Shown here: piece by piece, positions 19,099 to 31,670 of the stretch
How the letters are laid out: each line of letters begins with the position of its first letter
How positions within the stretch are numbered: the stretch's first letter is position 1
NCBI GenBank assembly: GCA_037389465.1
Contig: JAZARR010000213.1
Coordinates: forward strand, 2,966,001-3,030,000
Source: Baylisascaris procyonis
Taxonomy: Eukaryota > Nematoda > Chromadorea > Rhabditida > Ascarididae
DNA length: 64,000 nucleotides
Reading direction: 5' to 3'
Position numbers and translations under genes: made by a program
The notes under the pieces: generated by a model
Seen by the model: only the letters and a program-made list of their open reading frames with translations
The model's database searches: none
What the model was told of the DNA's origin: nothing

Positions 19099-22000
19099 TC
19101 ACTTCGCTCTCTGACTCGTACTTGATAGGCTCGTAGCTCTCGAATAAGACGATCGTAGCCGCTTCTTTTGAGCCCATTTCAACATTCCACCAGTCAATCG
19201 GTATCCCTGCCGACCTGAAAACACTCGATTAATACCACAGGGAAAGCACTTGAGAGCTCGCACGATGAAATGCTTCGAAAAGCAAACGAAAAGCATGTGT
19301 GAATAACAATCCGCAATACATGCGGTGGTGATTCGCCATGTGCAAATGCTTACTCATTTCACCCTCTATGAAATCGGTGAAGTTCGACCATTAACTACAT
19401 CACTATGTTCGCCACATCTAAATTTCCGCAGTGAAAACTTAGAGATATGCCTGATACTATTTTCTAGATGAAATGGAAAATAAAAGATGGAAAAAATGCA
19501 ATTCTCTGAAAGAATGTTGTTTAAAAAGGTTCTTTTCACATCATCCCACTGATATTAAAAAAAAAAAATAAATTCAATAAAAGACATCTTTTTAGCACCA
19601 TTTAGAATGGCTTTCTTTAACTCTTCTACCTCGAACGATGAACAATACCCTCCCTTGTGTAAGAGGCGATATATTTGAGAATCTAAAAATTCTTACTTCC
19701 AGTAATGACGTTCGTTTGGTAACCGAAACTGCCACTAACGAAGCCTCTGGCACCTGCAAAAAAAGCATTTGAGTGATGGAAATTTCATTCACCACAACAC
19801 AATTCGTCTAAACTGTTTTAACTCGAACAATTGACAGGATTGAAACTTATTGCTCAATGCAACTTAGTGACAGCCGATGAAGCAGAAAATATCTCTTTCG
19901 AATTATCTTTAGCGTTGAAACGAAGAAAATTAGGCCATTCACTACAGTCGATAAGAGAACTTGATATAGAAGTAAACAAGGCCCTCAAAAATTGTCTTAA
20001 CTGCTAATCAAAAAATGATAGAATTAAAAACACAACAGCTCTCTCCCTCCTAGGCTTACTCTGTGATGAGCAGGAGAACAGTTGGAATATTAACGATATA
20101 CTTTCCACGCACATCTGGTACACTGGTATGAGGAAGACAACTACAGATTGAAAAAAAAAATCACAGATCAAGCAGCAACGTTCAAATGTAAATTCTCTCA
20201 ATCGCCTTCTTCATTCAACTCTGCTCATCGTATGCAATGTCGATTTTTTACGAGAAATGTAATGGAAAAAGCCTTTAATCTAAAAAAATATGTTTTATAA
20301 GTATCCGCTAATTGAAAATATGCGTCATTCAAGCAAATGCGCTATCAAAAGTATTCGCTGTTTTGATAAAACGTATTATCAATTCTTTTAAGAAAAGTTT
20401 CCAAATTTTGAGTAAATTTCACGAGCGATTTCACATATGAAACTTATATTCTCAGCTGAGAGCAAATTTCATGAAAGAAGCAGCTAATAATCTCTCAATA
20501 GTATGAATTAAGATCACACCTTTTTCCCATCGATGTCCATTCGCTTTGTCATTGTCCAGAGCCTTCTTAGCACTGCTACATTCTTATTCGGACGTTTCAT
20601 GGCTTCAACTATCCAGAGAATTTCGGTATTCTGAAATTTTGTGAGATATTTTATACTGCATTCCAGATAGAAAAAAAATTCATATATTCTGAAACGTTCG
20701 AAGTGAATTCGAAATGATGGACTATTGTCAGCCCACCGCTTAGCACAAAACAACGATCGCGCTCTTGAACTCCACCTTCAAAACGATAAAGAAGTAAATG
20801 AGCTAAGAGCTAAGTTTCCATTGTTTTGATTTCATCTATATTTTTACTGCCACCGAAATTCGATGTGATCGTTTTCGACAGAAACATTCCTACTACAATA
20901 AACTTTTCGTCGTGTGATCACCAAATAAAAGTGAACTCGAGCATTAGAGTTTAATATAAATGAAGCCGTTAACTAGTAGTTCCAAGTGAAATGAACCGCA
21001 CTCAGATCAACTTTAAAATTTCAAAGCTCGCTTTGCTAATGAGAAATTTGCTCGCTTAATAAAGACAAATTACGACATGACTAAGCAACTACGAATAGAA
21101 TAGCATTTCTTTCAATGAAAAAAAAAAGTTTCTGCCTAATAAAACACTGCCAGGATAAAGCTCTGCAGATTTTTTAAATAAAATCCATTACTCTTCTATC
21201 ACTTTATAAACCAGAGAACGAAAAAACTTTAATAAGGCTCGATGTAAATAGACTAACGTAAAACTCTGATAATAAGTTCCTATAAAAATGAGAACTGCCA
21301 TACGCCCTCCCTCTGTCCCGGTCGTACTTTCTTCTACGAAAGCCGCAAAACACAAGGTGGTAGCTCTCTCTTCCACTTTTACTTGCACAAGATACGCACA
21401 TTCCTGCGACATTTATTACCTTCACATATAGAAGGAGGTCTCTAAAACTTCTTTCTTCTCAATAAGCTCTAGAAAAAAGCTCAGGGAAAATTTCAACATG
21501 CGCCCTAAAAAATTTGGTGAGGGAAGTTTTTAGTGAGAATCAAAATCTGCTGAGATGTATCTCATAAAGTAAAAATGGTATCCACATCTCAACTTTTATC
21601 CATAAACGCTTCCATCCTTTACCTCAACCCTACCTTCTACACAATAAATAAAGAACACATATTAAATAGACTGAAAGCTTCGGTGATGATCGTTGGAAGC
21701 TAGAAGTGATAAAAACAACAAGTGATAACCTCCGGTTGCATGAAGTGGAAAAGATGTCGGTCCCTCCAAAAATTTGAACAGCTCGACGATCACGTGTCCA
21801 TTGATCATCAACGTAAGTTGCTGCAGCGAAGCAGAAGCACTCACATCACTGAAAAAACAGAGCACGATTCGAGATAAAGGCATACTTTTGCACCATAAAT
21901 CAACTAAGTTGCAAACTATGACGTTGTGGAAACAGTTTCCTATCTTTATTTTTGAACTCGTAGATTCTCTACTCTGAAAAACTACGGAAGCATAAAACCA

Positions 22001-23232
22001 ATAAGTTTTTCTCACAACGAATGAATATCGAAGCTCGAAGATTTAACTACTTTTTCTGCATTTCTAATTAACTACGAAATAAAAATAAAGGTAGCAAAAG
22101 TTTGATTTCTTGACTTCAACCAACACAAAATTAATCCAATCAAAGCAAAAGTCTAAAGTATTAAGTTGCTCCGAACTCGATATTAAATACGTCATTAAAA
22201 TGAACATTAGACTCATAAAAGAAAACTAAAGCAACAGTATCGAACAATTCTAGCCTAGCAAAGCGTTTCCAAAAAGATTGTTTATGTCATGACGCACAAA
22301 ACACAAATGATTGGAAGAAGATTTGAGACCTGTAAAACAACGATGATAAAGAAGATAATAAATCAAAATTGATGCGAAAGATAATTAATTAAACAGTCAT
22401 TACGCATGAGATTATGCTTGAAAAAAAGAAAAAAACATGCGCAGAAGAAGCTCAAGAAAAGAGAGCGGAAATAGTTTTTTAAATCTGCAAATATTTGTGG
22501 AAATGTTAAACGCTAGTGGAGAATGGTATTGACTATTGTGTAGCAAACATGGCGAAGAATTGTGCAGCAAATCACCAAGCATATGTCTGGAAGAGACCAT
22601 ATTCCAAATTCAAAGCGAACAAATCGCTTCCTTATCTAATTAGTGCCTTCACAATAACTTATGCTATGTATTTTTGATATGTCAGCTTGTAGTGAGATTA
22701 CAAAAAGTGAACGGATCTGGTTCAGATAGAATAGGATTAATCAACGAGAGTTGCGCCCCCTCCTCCTCCCAAGCAGGGGACATTACGACAATGCATGAAT
22801 AAATAAGCGCTTTCTTCATATCTCGAAATGAAACACTACTTAGTTTCTCCAATTTAGCATAGGACCCTCAGTTGCCCATGAGGATTAGAAGCCAATAAAA
22901 GAAGCAGACAGGAAGCAAAGACTACTTACTCTGGCAAAGAAAATTTTCCGTAAAAATTATACCGCTAGCTGGCTTATCAATGTCTTCTATCCACGAAAAT
23001 TACTTTCTGGATTCTGCTGTTCATATATCATGGAAGTGATGAAGAAAACAGCTATCTTTGACAACGATCAACAAAATATGGACGGAATCTCTGACAATCA
23101 ACAATAATTAAGAGCTAACCATTTTAAAAATGAGGCTCACGCATTTCCAACATTTGAATGATCGAGATCCCTTCTCGCAGTTTTTCCCATAATCGTGCGA
23201 GCGCAGTTACTCGAAATCGACGAACAATTTCA
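19099..23232 (-). CDS. Unrecognised gene in duplication copy A (partial exon chain)
   Basis: Minus-strand exons with GT-AG borders and matching phases: 23141-23232 (begins EIVRRFRVTALARLWEKL), 22930-22986 (IDKPASGIIFTENFLCQ) and 22787-22866 (LEKLSSVSFRDMKKALI). Two later exons also join in phase: 19697-19753 (ARGFVSGSFGYQTNVITG) and 19099-19214, which ends the frame with a Ser/Arg/Lys-rich tail (RLTGGMLKWAQKKRLRSS). Between them lie a good exon at 20520-20630 (EILWIVEAMKRPNKNVAV) and open stretches near 21.3 and 21.85 kb whose phases I could not reconcile. The upstream exon 23141-23232 straddles no repeat and lies just right of the duplicated block. An exon ending GTAAGT at about 23491 may precede it. 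No domain family recognised. Confidence 0.4.
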
Positions 23233-24852
23233 CTGAAATAAAATAGTTTCTGAATTATGCATGTCAAATTATGCGGGATAAATCTCAACATGCACACCTT
23301 TTGCTGCCTATATCAACCACTACAGAATGGGTCATATGTGTTTTTTGCAAAACTTATAACTACTCTGTCACCACAAAAATAAAGAAGGGTGTCCCTTCAC
23401 TCTTCCCTCTATATGCTAGATTTGTTATAAATCCGAAAATCGGCCACATCTCATGGATGCCTTTCTAATACCCTGTAGCAAAGGAACTTACGATAATGGT
23501 CGATGAAATGCTCCTCTTAGCCGACATTTCCTTTAGATTTATAAGGACCCTATTCTGACTTTTTTGAACCAAATGGAAAAACTTTTCAAAATTAAACCGG
23601 GGACAGCAAAAATATAATTTCACCAGATAAAAAAACATTTTTCTTCCCCGCATCCATCCTAACTCACTCGGAAAATAACCCACTACATTCAAAAGACTGA
23701 CAAAACTATTTCCTCCTCATAAAAACATCGGAAAATTTTCAAACTTAAAAAGCTTCTTCTTTTCCTATCAGCCGGATGTAAACAAAAATTTCAACGCGTT
23801 CAAAATGAAATAAGAATTTTGAAATTTTAACCACCCCAACATGCAGATATATCAAACGGTTCAAAATAGAAACAAGTTCCCTACCGCCAATTATCCGCTC
23901 CCCCTCCCCTCCCCAGACCCAAAAAAAGGTTCGGCAAATGTAAAGAGAATGTTGAACGTTAAAATTTGCCCAATTCAACTACATACGCACACTAAATCGC
24001 CCTTACCAGATGATATTGACATTCCTGCAATGCTTAGGTGAATATGAATTATTGATGAATCCCGCACCTCTCATATACACTTCACTGTGATGACACAACC
24101 GACGCACAAAGGAATCACCAATCGTGCAAAACGAAGAAACTTTTCGAAACTCATTAAGTAATGGAATGCAGATTTTGTAGTATGTCAGTCACAGTTTGCG
24201 CAACAACAATGGCATGCAATGGAAGAAATAAATGAAGTATGCATTGTGATGCACGAAAGATGAGCAATAGGAATGGAACAGAAAACGAAAACAATCTGCA
24301 GTGATCGTTGTTGGCAATGCTAAACAGATCTTTAATGCATTTATTCAGCTTTAATTTATTCTAGCTAAGCATCGAATATCTCATTCAGACATCCATCCCG
24401 ATAAATTCGTGGCACAACAACACTTATGTTGTGGGTGAGAATATTTTGGGCTTGAAATTGCAATATTTCACTCCTAGTTTAGCCTAGAAAAATCACAATG
24501 CAAACAATTATAAGATAGAGGCTCCAGGGCGATTAATAACAGCATACTCGCCCCCTTCTGCCTACTCATCAATATGGTTTGTTGAGATTATATTTGCATT
24601 CAGGACTTAAACACATATCTGTTGCAGGAAATGATTCCGAATGAATGCGGAAAACGCATAATAGCCTCATAATGCAAAAATTCAGAACCATCTACGCTTC
24701 AAGATTCCCCACTTGCGCCGTATTTTCTTTTTTCACACAGTGGAATGACGAACCACATGTCAATGGATGCGGCTGTAAATCTTTACACCTCAATATAGAC
24801 TATTCCTTGGGGGGACACCTGTAGAGCACAACGCAAGCTACTGCCACCATTA

Positions 24853-25098
24853 AGGAGCTGGCATTTTCGCCCAATGACTCCTTTTCGACACCTCAACGGG
24901 GTCACTGACCCTCAGTAGAGTGATGGCAAGGCCTTAATGACTCGTTTTCATCAACAGAGTGGAGTCATTACAGGCAACCGTTTAAAGAGCTGGCGTCACG
25001 CCCGATATGTCTCTCTTCAACGGTGAAATGGAGTCTCTACAGGTCACCGCTAAGGAGCTGGCATCTCCGCCCAATGACTCCTTTTCAGCGGCTTTTGG
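24853..25098 (+). repeat. Degenerate tandem repeat, unit about 65-75 bp
   Basis: Four imperfect units share AA(G/A)GAGCTGGC, CGCCCAATGACTCCTTTTC and GG(A/G)GTC(A/T)(T/C)(T/A)ACAGG blocks. The first and fourth are most alike. The array ends 12 bases before the perfect inverted repeat at 25110. Confidence 0.55.
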
Positions 25099-25109
25099 GA
25101 TAATGTAAT

Positions 25110-25145
25110 ATTGTTGGAGCCCAGCCATAGCAGGGCTCCAACAAT
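25110..25145. repeat. Perfect 13-bp inverted repeat (hairpin)
   Basis: ATTGTTGGAGCCC at 25110-25122 is the exact reverse complement of GGGCTCCAACAAT at 25133-25145, with a 10-base loop. It directly follows the tandem repeat at 24853-25098, so the two may be parts of one non-autonomous element. Confidence 0.7.
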
Positions 25146-26943
25146 TTATCAGATTGCCGAAAACTATCATACAGAATTTGCATCGGCAAAAAAATAGACT
25201 AACTGGGAAGCTGTCCCATTACAGCTGTAGGGTGTAAAGAAATTTACAGCTGCATCTCAATACAAATAATATGCAGCAATGTGCACAAAGCACAAACAAA
25301 AAAGAAAATAAGGCGTACATAAATCCCCCGCACAATGGTTCACTGAATAATTGCAGAAATTTTGCGACATATTATGCAAAGCCAAATGTCAACTTTATTC
25401 AACTAATGTGAGATTCAACTTTATGATTGTTCGCATTGTGATTTTTCTAGTCTAATTTAGTGTTGAAATGTTGCAATTTCAAGCCTCAAATGCCCATAAT
25501 GTGAATGCTATTGCGATACAAATTTATCAAACACTGGGCTGCGTAATAGTCCCAATAGTTTTTTTAAATAACAGCGAATAATGTAGTCATCGAATTATCC
25601 TTTCCACAAAAATTTGTTCATTCTTCTTGAATGAGATATTCCACACTCAACCAGAGCAAAATAAATCTAAAGAATCGTATTATAAATCTGTTCAACATCA
25701 AAAACAACCATCCACTGCAGATATTTTTTGATTCCTGTATATTCCTACTGTGCACTTGCAATTACATCACAGTGCATACTTCATTATTTCAACAATTTTA
25801 GGCCACTGAAGTTGCGCAAACAGTGACTGAACATCTTACAAAACCTCCATCTCTATTAATAAATGAGTGCCGAAAGGTTGCTCTTCGTTGCAGGATTGAT
25901 GAAGCTCTGCGTTCGAGGAGCATCAGAACAGAGAAGCACATTTAAGAGATGAGTGGATCCATAACAATTCGAATTCACCTAAGTAATGCAAGAATGTCTG
26001 TGGTCAGGAAGAGCGATTCAGCGGTGCTCGGATGTAGATGAAATTGGACAATTTTCACTCTCAACATTTTCATTTAGCAATCTGCCAAGACCAGTCATGC
26101 AATCTTGCAGAGATCATTGAGTATCACTGGTTTCAATAAATCATCAATATCGACATATGAATGTGGCAGCTGATAAGATTGCCTTCAATTTTATGACCGT
26201 TGAATTAATGACGAAACTTCAAATTTCTACGAAATTCCGAAAAATTTTTAAACCGAAAGAAAACCTTTTCGCCTAAAAAATAACCATATGAAAATACCAA
26301 CTGCGGAGCTAAAAAAAGTTGTGATTATCCAGTATAGGAGAGAAAATCAAACGCCACCAATCTCATCAATCAAACCTGTCCATATGCCGACTTTTGTGAT
26401 TTGTACAAGATAGATGCACTCAACAAACTCTATGAACTCTGTAAGGTTGCATATTTTCAGGAAGCCTCGAGAGGGGTTACGGGGAGAAGAAGATTCTACT
26501 TTGGCACAAGAGATCCAATTCACGAAATGTTGATCTCTCTTGCAGAGTCCTTTCCTTCATAAGAAGAAATCGAGAGGTTCGAAGACTCGTTTTGTCGAGT
26601 TAGCGCTCTCGAAGTTGCTAATAAGAATTTTAAGCAACTTATCTTGCGCCACATTCGTGTGGCCATTCCCAGCGCGCCTCTCCATCCGAAATGATTTGGT
26701 GACCGATGGTCACTGCAGCGAACCATTCGTCCATAAATCGATTCATCCGTCTTCCGCTGCGTCTTTCGTCTCTCGCCATATTCAGATCCTTCTGAGAAGT
26801 CCTTCACTGAAACTCTTCTCGTTAGCCCACATTCGTTGGGCAGCTCCATGCTCTCCGTCCGCGTAGCACATCTGCAGGGTTGCGTGGTCACAACATTTCA
26901 TACTATTGTTCATTTTTCCGTTCAACGGCACGCCACAATAAAT

Positions 26944-27157
26944 AATCGACCGACCAAATTATAGCCATCAAACTTGTCGCAAACACGAATGGAAGTCCAA
27001 GGACGAAGCGGTGAAAACACTGTCCAATCAACTCGAATGGAAGTCCAAGGACGAAGTAGTGGAAGCACTCTCCAATCTTTATGTCGTCATGGCGTTAAGG
27101 ACTCGGTTGCTGTTCATTCTTCGTGTTGCTCATCCAACATTTTCTTTCATTCTTTGA
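26944..27157 (+). other. Open frame containing a 16-residue tandem repeat
   Basis: A 48-bp unit occurs twice (starting 26986 and 27034). In the plus frame it reads EWKSKDEAVKTLSNQL then EWKSKDEVVEALSNLY, a heptad-like amphipathic pattern, followed by a hydrophobic stretch and a stop at 27157. There is no ATG in frame, so it would need an upstream exon. The amphipathic pattern and the 3n repeat length favour a coding origin, but it may be a relic. Confidence 0.3.
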
Positions 27158-27756
27158 CCAAGCCACAAACATCGATGTTCCAAAAACAATTGTGGAAGGT
27201 GAATAGAACTTGAGCAAAGACCAGTCGTTAACATACGTTACGCTGGCAGACTACATTCCGTTCATTTCGATAAAGAAGATGATACAAAATGGTGGAGCAA
27301 TACAAGACAACAAATAAATAAATATAAATAGCATGCACCTAGTTGGCATTCTATTGCACATATCAACAATATTTGGCAGTAGTAAGTAGATTTAATATTG
27401 ATGATGAAAACACCGAAATAATAACTAAATCAATTAACACGCTCTCCTTCCCTTCCCCATCAACCCAGCGCTCCCTTGTTACAAAATGAAATCCACCATC
27501 AATGAAGTGAAACTTCATTGATTTCTTCCTAATCACCATGTGAGAATGCAATATGCATAAACATTGAGTTGCTTCGGATATAACGAATCGCAAAAAAATT
27601 GGAAAGCTTTAATCTAGTACAACCTAAACTAGAAAAAAAATAGAAAAAAATAAACTAAACTCTAAACTAACAAAAAATAAAAACTCCGAAATTAAAAAAT
27701 TAAAAAAAAAAAAAAAACGCAGCGGCGTTCTACGTCACTCACAGCATATAGACCAC

Positions 27757-27800
27757 GATGCCTCAAACGAGCGCATCGCTCTTCCTGCCTCTGAGGCATC
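27757..27800. repeat. Two-stem hairpin
   Basis: GATGCCTCA at 27757-27765 pairs exactly with TGAGGCATC at 27792-27800. Inside it GAGCG at 27769-27773 pairs with CGCTC at 27777-27781. It sits about 45 bases downstream of a long A run, in a locally GC-richer patch. Confidence 0.55.
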
Positions 27801-28482
27801 TAATCGATAATTGCGGGTTTGTTCCCACCTTGTAGATCATTAACCGCGTTGCAACTGACAACTCCACTGGGCATGATAAAACGAAAAAAAGTGAGCGTTC
27901 TTTGAAACCGAGATTGTAACTATGTTATATAAGAAAAATATCTGTAAATAACTTACAATCTTTAAGTTATAATCCGCGTGAAATTACAGAAGACGATGGA
28001 AGTATTTTTCTATCATAACAAAGAAGTGTGCAGATTTCCGGTTGGGTTACAACGCCTTGCCGGCTGCTGACCGTCCGGCCACTGACCATGACAAAATCAA
28101 CGATCTCAATCTATGTTTCGCATGTATTTCAACCCTACAATTTATGTCAATTGCGCGTCATATAACAAAATTGATCTAATAGAAAATTTCTTGTTTTCGT
28201 TTCAGATTAGTTAGATTCTAATAGAGTTTTTAATGCTCTTCCAAATGTACCTAGTCATATTCCCCTTTTTTTTTTCATTATACACTTCTAGCGATAATAA
28301 TCGAGCCATTTATGAAAATTCATTTCAATACATCAATACAAATTATTCGATCGATTGCTTATTTAATTGTAAGCGAAAATGATGGACACTAAATTTGCAT
28401 ATTATTAGTGAGCTAATTATCGTCTCCATACGAAATGATATATTCAATGGAATTTCTTCAACCGGTTATTGACATTTTCTAG

Positions 28483-28642
28483 TTGCGTTTTGTGTGGTCG
28501 TGCCAATAGAGCTATTGTGATTGAAAGTGGACAGCAAACTATGATGATGGCTATTGATTCTACTAGTTATATGATAACTGATAGTCCTAGTGAGGCTAAA
28601 AGTTGTCGAACCGGAAACTGGCAAAGAGCAATCGATTCACCG
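28483..28642 (+). CDS. Isolated plus-strand exon with a CxxC motif (unrecognised)
   Basis: The stretch is bounded by TTTTCTAG and GTAAGC and is open in one frame for 53 codons, beginning CVLCGRANRAIVIESGQ and ending at a Pro codon. The frame enters in phase 2 and leaves in phase 0. A plausible downstream frame (FCGLRILDLIPTGGHIVV onward, stopping at 29030) exists, but the acceptor between them would lie in a G-rich run, so I do not join them. Confidence 0.35.
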
Positions 28643-28796
28643 GTAAGCGAAAATATTGTCCTTTAAATGGATCACGATATTCATATTTAACAGCATTAAG
28701 CGAAAAAAATATGCTTAGCAAAAAAAAATAATTTTAATATTACAAGTTAAATTGATAGTCCGATCGATTGGGAAGGTGATGGGACGAGTATAGAAG

Positions 28797-28856
28797 GTGG
28801 GAGGGCAGAGGGGAAAGGGGAGGGGAAGGAAATGGGGAAGGGGGGGAGGAGAGGTA
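28797..28856 (+). repeat. G-rich tract with G-quadruplex potential
   Basis: More than four runs of three or more G occur within 60 bases (GGGAGGG, GGGG, GGGG, GGGG, GGGGGGG). Two similar tracts follow at about 29053 and 31018. Confidence 0.5.
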
Positions 28857-29026
28857 CGAGTGTTTTGTGGTCTTCGCATTCTTGATCTCATCCCTACTGG
28901 AGGCCACATAGTAGTCAATCCTATTGATCTATGCTCAAGAATGCGTTGTTCAAGCACACTGACTTTACTGATTAATGTCTTGAGGGCTTATTCAAAGATT
29001 TGCAAATCTTTTCGAGCTCTGAGTTG

Positions 29027-29110
29027 GTGAGCTGATTAGAGTTGATTCGAAGCGGGGGGGGGGGGCATTTAAGATGATTAGAGTTGATTCGAAGTAGGGG
29101 GAGGACATGG
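29027..29110 (+). repeat. Short tandem duplication around a G-run
   Basis: GATTAGAGTTGATTCGAAG occurs twice, about 46 bases apart. The first copy is followed by a run of twelve G, the second by AGGGGGAGG. Confidence 0.6.
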
Positions 29111-29705
29111 TGAAAGGAAAGCATGAGAAGAAATTTTATGATCTAAAATTCATTGGTAATTTTTGATCAAACCAAACTACAGTAACTTTTTTCATTGTTT
29201 TTTCACCTGAACATTTCAGATTTTTTGCATTGAATGAATAGTGTTCAGTTCGTTCCGCTTCGAGTGATTTTCTAGGCAGTGATGCATTTTGAACTTTTTT
29301 ACCGCTCCCACCTGGAATTCATGACAAATGATATCCAATGCAACGGCTATAGAGATCTAGGGCGATATTCCCTTTTTTTTTTTCCATCGCTGCAAAGGAA
29401 AATTTCGCAGATTTCAGCGAAAATTAGACGCAATGGTCCAAGAAAGAAAGTGGTTTGGGGGAGGGAATATGAAATATTTTTAAAGGAAATTATAGGTTGA
29501 TGATGTCATAGACAAAGGAAAAATGCTTTTCTGCAGAAGGAATACTGCCCAGATCTGTATATAAAGGCCATTTGCGAAATGGTTTTTGTCATTATGGGAC
29601 CCTCGATGGTTGCTCGTTACCCACATTCGTTGACGATTGCTGCAATACCTTCATGAATAGCGTTCAAGCAACAATCCATATTATAGTCACCTAGAGCGTT
29701 ATTGA

Positions 29706-30197
29706 TTGATGCACTTACTTTATCTTGATAGAATTAAAGAAACTCGCCATTACCGTTGTACAATGTTCGAGACGAAAAGATGTGATCTGGTTCCAACCGC
29801 ACAAAGGTTCAGTCATGAGCTCAAAATAACCTTATTTTACATACCTCAATATCCATTACAAAAGTCATTTAATTATACAATCATCTTTTGGGGATCGGAA
29901 AAAAAAGAAGCATTTAAGTGACCAATGGTCAGTACGCTTGAAAATGCTTTGAAGATTGTTGACTTTACGAAAAATTTTAATATCATCTGTGATGATAAAG
30001 CACTGGGATTAAACAAGAAGGAAGTGGAACAGATCATTTTTAAAGATGAGTAAGAGAAGAGCATCGAAGACAGACTGGGAACATCCATCACAACTGACCT
30101 GCTGAAAATCGTAATCAATGCAGAAAGTGACCAACACTTATCGATAGAGAATGACCGGAAGCGAAGTCAGAAAGGCAACGCAGCAGGGATCCTCTAA
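29706..30197 (+). pseudogene. Decayed coding frame with two stops (unrecognised)
   Basis: One reading frame runs 163 codons with only two interior stops, at 29919-29921 and 30051-30053, before ending at 30197. In sequence this AT-rich a random frame would meet many more. The interior segments look protein-like (for example ATG at 29925 followed by VSTLENALKIVDF, and later SIEDRLGTSITTDLLKIV). No family recognised. It could also be two or three exons of a live gene, but the stops lack flanking splice sites I would trust. Confidence 0.3.
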
Positions 30198-31017
30198 ATC
30201 GTAGGATTTTAGTGATGAAATATAACTTAGTCATTAAAACTGAATTAGATACTTCCCGAAATGAAATTAAACCGCAATCAGTGCAATTATTGTGGTCAAT
30301 ATGTGAACACCAATTATGAGGTGCAAATATCGTCATCAATGACGACATTGTTGCATTATGTTGAAATAATTCGAACGTTGGATCTTTGTCAGTGTCACCG
30401 ACAAAGAAAGAGACACTTCTGACATTGTCCGACAACTCATGATAGAGCTATGATAGGGAAAAATTTTCATAACTGAACTATCCACTTTAAGCACTAACTT
30501 TCATGATAGGAAAGTTTTTCCATAACTATAATCAAGAATAACAAAAATATGAAGGGGGAAAAGCATCAAATAATTTTTGACGAAGCAATACTGAAAATCT
30601 TTGTAGTTAACGGCTATGTATTTGCAGTTTCTTGAACAACTAAAGATCTGAATGTTACGATAAACAATGATCTCGAATGTTATGATTATAGCTCTAAAAT
30701 TGTAGGAAAAAGTAGATGCAAGCCCAATCCCCTCCTCTTCCCTCAACCCTTCCCTCTCCACCCCCGCCGTTATTGCTTCTCGACAAGTTAGCATTTCCGG
30801 CAGCTCCTCTCATCTGCTATGATTATTTAAATACTGGTCGTATTTTGAACTACTCATGGCTATCGCTTATTGATTGATCGATACCGTTGACATTTCTCCT
30901 TTATTAGCTATTCTTGCAAATAAAAAGTATTTCATTAGAAGATTTCAATACTTTTCATTTTTTTTTCTTCTGGATTTATCGTCATTCTCCATTCCGGTTC
31001 ATCTAAGATGGGACAAT

Positions 31018-31039
31018 GGGGGAGGGGGAGGGGTAGGGG
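31018..31039 (+). repeat. Compact G-quadruplex motif
   Basis: Four runs of four or five G are separated by single or double bases (GGGGGAGGGGGAGGGGTAGGGG pattern split here as GGGGG A GGGGG A GGGG TA GGGG). This is the tightest such motif in the window. It lies about 630 bases upstream of the secreted-protein gene. Confidence 0.65.
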
Positions 31040-31670
31040 TTCCATCTTAGGTATTGGTACGTTTGCATTTACGCTTTAAGCAGTGAGTTTCAAATATCGT
31101 CCACTTATATCTACAAATAAACTCATTCGTTAATTTGTTGGCATTTAATGAGGCCAACTGATGCGTTTGGGATTTTGTAGTAATTAATTTCTAAAATTTT
31201 TTAAATGTATAAATTTATATATTCCTTAAATTTTATTGTTGTTATACAAGAAAAAAAAACAGAAGCGAAATTGTCATAGTTAAAAATCATCTTATCACTG
31301 ATTAAAAGTCACACATTTTTGTTCACTTTGTTTCGAATAACTCGTCGAATGTTCTATTGTTACCTCGAAGCTTAGCAATAGCCTGGGGCAAAGATTGATA
31401 CGTCACAAGCTACGACTTAATTTGCCTCGGTGGTCATTGCTCAAAGATTGTGCAACACATATATCGCCTTCGCGATGAGTCAAATGTGTTAATGTTGAGC
31501 GTACTTCACGTATTTAATATGTGACCCTAGAGACGAGAACCGCATATAAATCAAAACATATATCAATCTGACCATCACCCGCCACTTCTACTCTCCTGAG
31601 TAGTAATCGTGAATCGCTGTTTCGTTTGTGCGGCTCATTCATTTCGTGTCGGGTGATTCTTCGAGACTCA

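Larger units (their letters stand above)
17102..23132. repeat. Segmental duplication, copy A (about 6 kb)
   Basis: This block is collinear and nearly identical with 40167-46129 in the same orientation. Homology begins sharply at AGTCAACATTTAACAAC on the left and ends at about AAAAATGA on the right. Differences are scattered substitutions and small indels. No terminal inverted repeats, LTRs or obvious target-site duplications flank the copies, so it looks like a genomic duplication and not a transposon. Copy A is the one still attached to an upstream exon of the gene it contains (23141-23232). Confidence 0.93.
23233..28482. other. Mostly non-coding interval
   Basis: Beyond one possible minus exon at about 23491-23553 (acceptor GTCAG, donor GTAAGT, translating to LKEMSAKRSISSTII), I see no exon chain. 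Separate entries cover the 24.85-kb tandem repeat, the 25.1-kb hairpin, the 27.0-kb repeat frame and the 27.8-kb hairpin. A region at 26.5-26.9 kb is open in several frames on both strands and is less AT-rich, but no frame has support. Confidence 0.35.
28643..31670. other. Interval upstream of the secreted-protein gene
   Basis: Apart from the G-rich tracts, the short duplication and the decayed frame listed separately, nothing with coding support is seen. A TATA-like GCATATAAAT lies near 31541, about 125 bases upstream of the next ATG, and could serve as the promoter of the following gene. Confidence 0.35.

Noticed and set aside
17102..23132. Reading the 6-kb duplicated block as a DNA transposon or LTR element
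   Set aside because: No terminal inverted repeats, LTRs, transposase or integrase, and its edges fall between exons of a spliced gene.
26520..26891. 123-codon minus frame and overlapping 108-codon plus frame
   Set aside because: Both strands and several frames are open because the patch is less AT-rich. No motif or splice site favours one.
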